This document shows, in pieces, positions 8,526 through 10,044 of a stretch of 10,044 nt of DNA. Origin of the DNA: Glomus cerebriforme (lineage: Eukaryota > Glomeromycota > Glomeromycetes > Glomerales > Glomeraceae); the NCBI GenBank assembly GCA_003550305.1, contig QKYT01000108.1, forward strand, positions 215,482 through 225,525. The letters run 5' to 3'. The notes under the pieces were generated by a model that made no database searches, was not told the origin of the DNA, and worked only from the letters and a program-made list of their open reading frames with translations. Position 1 is the stretch's first letter, and every line of letters starts with the position of its first letter. Both the position numbers and the translations under genes were made by a program.

Positions 8526-8729
8526 TTAATTGTAGAACTGAAAGAACTAAAAGATCTAAAAAAAAATGAAATAAAATTAGTGAAAAAAGAAATATGAAAT
8601 ATGAAACAAAAACAATAAAAACAAATAAAAAAAAAAGAGTAAGAAACAAAACTTAAAGTGAAAAACAACTAAACCTTAATTGCAGAACTGAAAGAACTAA
8701 AGGACCTAAAAATAATGAAATAGAGTTAG
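8526..8729 (+). repeat. Direct duplication of a 55-bp block, 150 bp apart
   Basis: TTAATTGTAGAACTGAAAGA... (8526-8580) recurs as TTAATTGCAGAACTGAAAGA... (8676-8729), including AACTAAA-GA-CTAAA and GTTAG/ATTAG ends. Flanking A-rich sequence is also loosely similar, so a unit of about 150 bp seems to have been duplicated inside the element. Confidence 0.75.
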
Positions 8730-8879
8730 TAAGAAATAAAGTGTAAGAATATAAGTTAGAAATAAAAATAAAAGAAAAGAAGAACTAAGGAAACGAAGTA
8801 ACAAACCTATACTGAAAATAATATACAAATAAACATAACATGATCATGTGGCCAATCAAAAATATTAAATCTGCCATGT

Positions 8880-8927
8880 GATCAAAGACCCAGATGATAA
8901 TCGCCCAGGTGATGTTTAGCAATTTCT
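8880..8927 (-). repeat. Right terminal inverted repeat of the 1208-bp element
   Basis: Read inward it is AGAAATTGCTAAACATCACC followed by TGGGCGATTATCATCTGGG, matching the left terminus. It includes about two units of the 15-bp subterminal repeat. The 9-bp copy AATTTAAAT follows at 8928-8936. Confidence 0.85.
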
Positions 8928-9057
8928 AATTTAAATTAATTAAATTAATTAAATAGAACAGATTTCATTACATTTTTACTACTTTATTTTTAGTTAAATC
9001 AATTTAAATCAATTAAATTAATTAAATAGAATAAGTTTCATTACATTTTTTATTGCA
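8928..9057 (+). repeat. 73-bp tandem repeat, right segment
   Basis: It begins with the right AATTTAAAT duplication, completes the unit opened at 7713 (7 bp + 8937-9002 = 73 bp) and enters another unit at 9003. That unit breaks off near 9057. Confidence 0.85.
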
Positions 9058-9215
9058 TTTATACTTCCCTATGAAATAGATTTTTTTGGATTATGATTGA
9101 TGTAATACAAAGACATAATTTAATGTAATTCATATGTTTTATAACTGTCATAATTGATTTTAGCCATGATAAAATATTTTGACAATAGCTTTTTAACTTT
9201 GCTAAAAAATATAAC
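9058..9215. other. 158-bp non-repeat interruption of the 73-bp array
   Basis: This unique AT-rich sequence lies between a broken repeat unit (...TTTTTATTGCATT) and its resumption (TTAAATCAATTTAAATC). No coding signal, inverted ends or clear target duplication could be seen. It may be a third insertion or a divergent linker. Confidence 0.5.
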
Positions 9216-9398
9216 TGCGTTAAATCAATTTAAATCAATTAAATCAATTAAATTAATTAAATAGAATAAGTTTTGTTATATTTTTAATGCTTTATTTTTA
9301 ATTAAATCAATTAAATCAATTAAATTAATTAAATAAAACAAGTTTTGTTATATTTTTTATTACATTAAATCAATTTAAATCAATTACAGTAAATAGAC
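9216..9398 (+). repeat. Second block of the 73-bp repeat family
   Basis: Units start with TTAAATCAATTAAATTAATT at 9239 and 9311, 72 bp apart, followed by AAGTTTTGTTATATTTTT and TTTATTTTTAATTAAATC. The last unit lacks the CTTTATTTTTAATT part and fades at CAATTACAGT near 9390. Confidence 0.85.
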
Positions 9399-9781
9399 TT
9401 CAGATGAGATGTTTACCAAGTTTATTATTTTATATACAAAATAGTTTAAAATAGAAAATTATCATATATAGTATTTAATAAAGATTATCAATCAAACACT
9501 ACTAACACTATTAATATAACTAAAAAAAAGAATAAAAGTTACAATAAATGTGAGAGAAAATTGTTTGATCCTAAGGGTAAGGTGATTTTTTAAGATTTTA
9601 CTAATAGCTGTATGCAAGAGTTTTTGAAAAAAATAAGCAAACTGATCTCCTGACCTTTAATTATATGATTTACTTATTGTTTATTTTTTCACAAATAACA
9701 TTTATTTAAAAAAATATTAATAAAAAACTTTTATTGTAATTTTATTATATTGTTTTATCATAGAGTTATGATTTGTTATCC
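9399..9781. other. AT-rich stretch with no identified feature
   Basis: No convincing coding region, repeat or RNA gene is seen on either strand. A short open run near 9550-9590 (KCERKLFDPKGKVIF) is too short to interpret. Confidence 0.5.
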
Positions 9782-9902
9782 GTCATCTGTCAGATGAGTC
9801 AGATATCTGCCATCTGTCGGATGGGTCATNCGGATCNGATCTGANNGATCAGATGACAGATTCATCCNCGGATGAAACAGATGATCTGAATCATCTGATT
9901 CC
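9782..9902. repeat. Palindrome cluster of CATCTG/CAGATG with unresolved bases
   Basis: CATCTG or CAGATG occurs about every 10-25 bp in both orientations. It includes the perfect palindrome CAGATATCTG (9800-9809), CAGATGATCTG (9878-9888) and TTCATCC-NC-GGATGAA (9861-9876). Five ambiguous bases (9830, 9837, 9845, 9846, 9868) all lie here and nowhere else in the window. The content is less AT-rich than the surroundings. Confidence 0.8.
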
Positions 9903-9974
9903 AGGTTAATCAAAAATTTCATGGTAAGTCTGAAGCAAAACTTTTTGTACCACTTCACTTTATCAAGTTTACTA

Positions 9975-10044
9975 CAGTGACCCCTCGATATAATGAACCC
10001 TACGTCCCGGCCGATCAGGGCTTCGTTATAAGAAAATTCGTTAA
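9975..10044 (+). mobile_element. Terminus of a second pogo-type element, cut by window end
   Basis: Directly after TA (9973-9974) the sequence starts CAGTGACCCCTCGATATAAT. It continues with a GC-richer stretch and then TTCGTTATAAGAAAATTCG. CAGT following TA and CGATATAA/CGTTATA motifs are typical of pogo/Tigger terminal repeats. The base composition shifts sharply at this point. The transposase, if any, lies beyond the right edge. Confidence 0.75.

Larger units (their letters stand above)
7720..8927. mobile_element. 1208-bp non-autonomous TIR element carrying a minisatellite
   Basis: The ends are inverted. Left begins GGAAATTGCTAAATGTCACC; right, read inward, begins AGAAATTGCTAAACATCACC. The first 32 bp match at 27 positions and 48 bp at 37. 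Identical 9-bp direct copies of AATTTAAAT flank it (7711-7719 and 8928-8936). Keeping one copy restores a complete 73-bp host repeat unit, so the boundaries are well supported. A 9-bp duplication fits Mutator-like elements better than hAT (8 bp) or Tc1/pogo (TA), so I infer a MULE-type non-autonomous element; foldback-type is possible. Nothing inside codes for a transposase. It holds subterminal 15-bp repeats, a 20-bp purine-rich minisatellite and a duplicated AT-rich block. Confidence 0.85.

Noticed and set aside
7854..8649. Three overlapping minus-strand open frames (about 153 to 252 codons) with a Phe/Ser/His/Pro-rich repeat
   Set aside because: They are the pyrimidine strand of the 20-bp minisatellite and adjoining A-rich sequence. 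All three frames are open at once, which reflects composition and not selection.
9550..9650. Short plus-strand protein-like run ending KGKVIF, followed by CMQEFLKKISKLIS
   Set aside because: Too short, interrupted by a stop and without a recognisable family; could be chance.
9776..9958. Minus-strand open frame of 60 codons with unresolved residues
   Set aside because: Runs through the palindrome cluster and its N positions; the Asp/Ser/His-rich translation just reflects the CATCTG repeat.

Overview
The window looks like a transposon graveyard from a very AT-rich eukaryotic nuclear genome. It shows short GT-AG introns (60 to 147 nt), no bacterial-style operons or ribosome binding sites, and decayed copies of three DNA-transposon superfamilies. 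The MULE, pogo and Tc1/mariner remnants resemble the proliferated families of early-diverging fungi, especially arbuscular mycorrhizal fungi (Glomeromycotina such as Rhizophagus or Gigaspora). That assignment rests on recalled family resemblance, not on a search. I see no intact host gene, tRNA, rRNA or CRISPR.

Layout. Positions 134-2131 (minus) hold an almost complete MULE transposase gene: N-terminal zinc motif, DDE core and C-terminal SWIM finger, with one 60-nt in-frame intron and only two nonsense codons. Positions 2132-2768 are AT-rich spacer with a short 20-bp repeat. Positions 2769-3611 (plus) are a heavily mutated Tc1/mariner DD34E transposase. Positions 3612-4412 hold only degenerate repeats. 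Positions 4413-5363 (minus) carry a decayed, apparently multi-exon coding region of a family I do not recognise.

From about 5479 to 9057 the underlying sequence is a 73-bp tandem repeat split by two clean insertions. The first is a 1971-bp pogo element (5661-7631) flanked by TA, with a broken DDD transposase on the minus strand. The second is a 1208-bp element without transposase (7720-8927), with about 48-bp inverted termini, a 9-bp direct duplication, subterminal 15-bp repeats and an internal 20-bp purine-rich minisatellite. Removing both elements with one copy of each target duplication restores the 73-bp period exactly, which strongly supports both boundaries.

After a 158-bp interruption the repeat resumes at 9216-9398. 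A stretch at 9782-9902 is packed with CATCTG/CAGATG palindromes and contains the window's only unresolved bases. At 9975 a TA followed by CAGTGACCCCTCGATATAA marks the start of a second, different pogo-type element that runs off the right edge.

No genes work together as a pathway here. The biological content is nested transposition, decay by point mutation and tandem-repeat growth.
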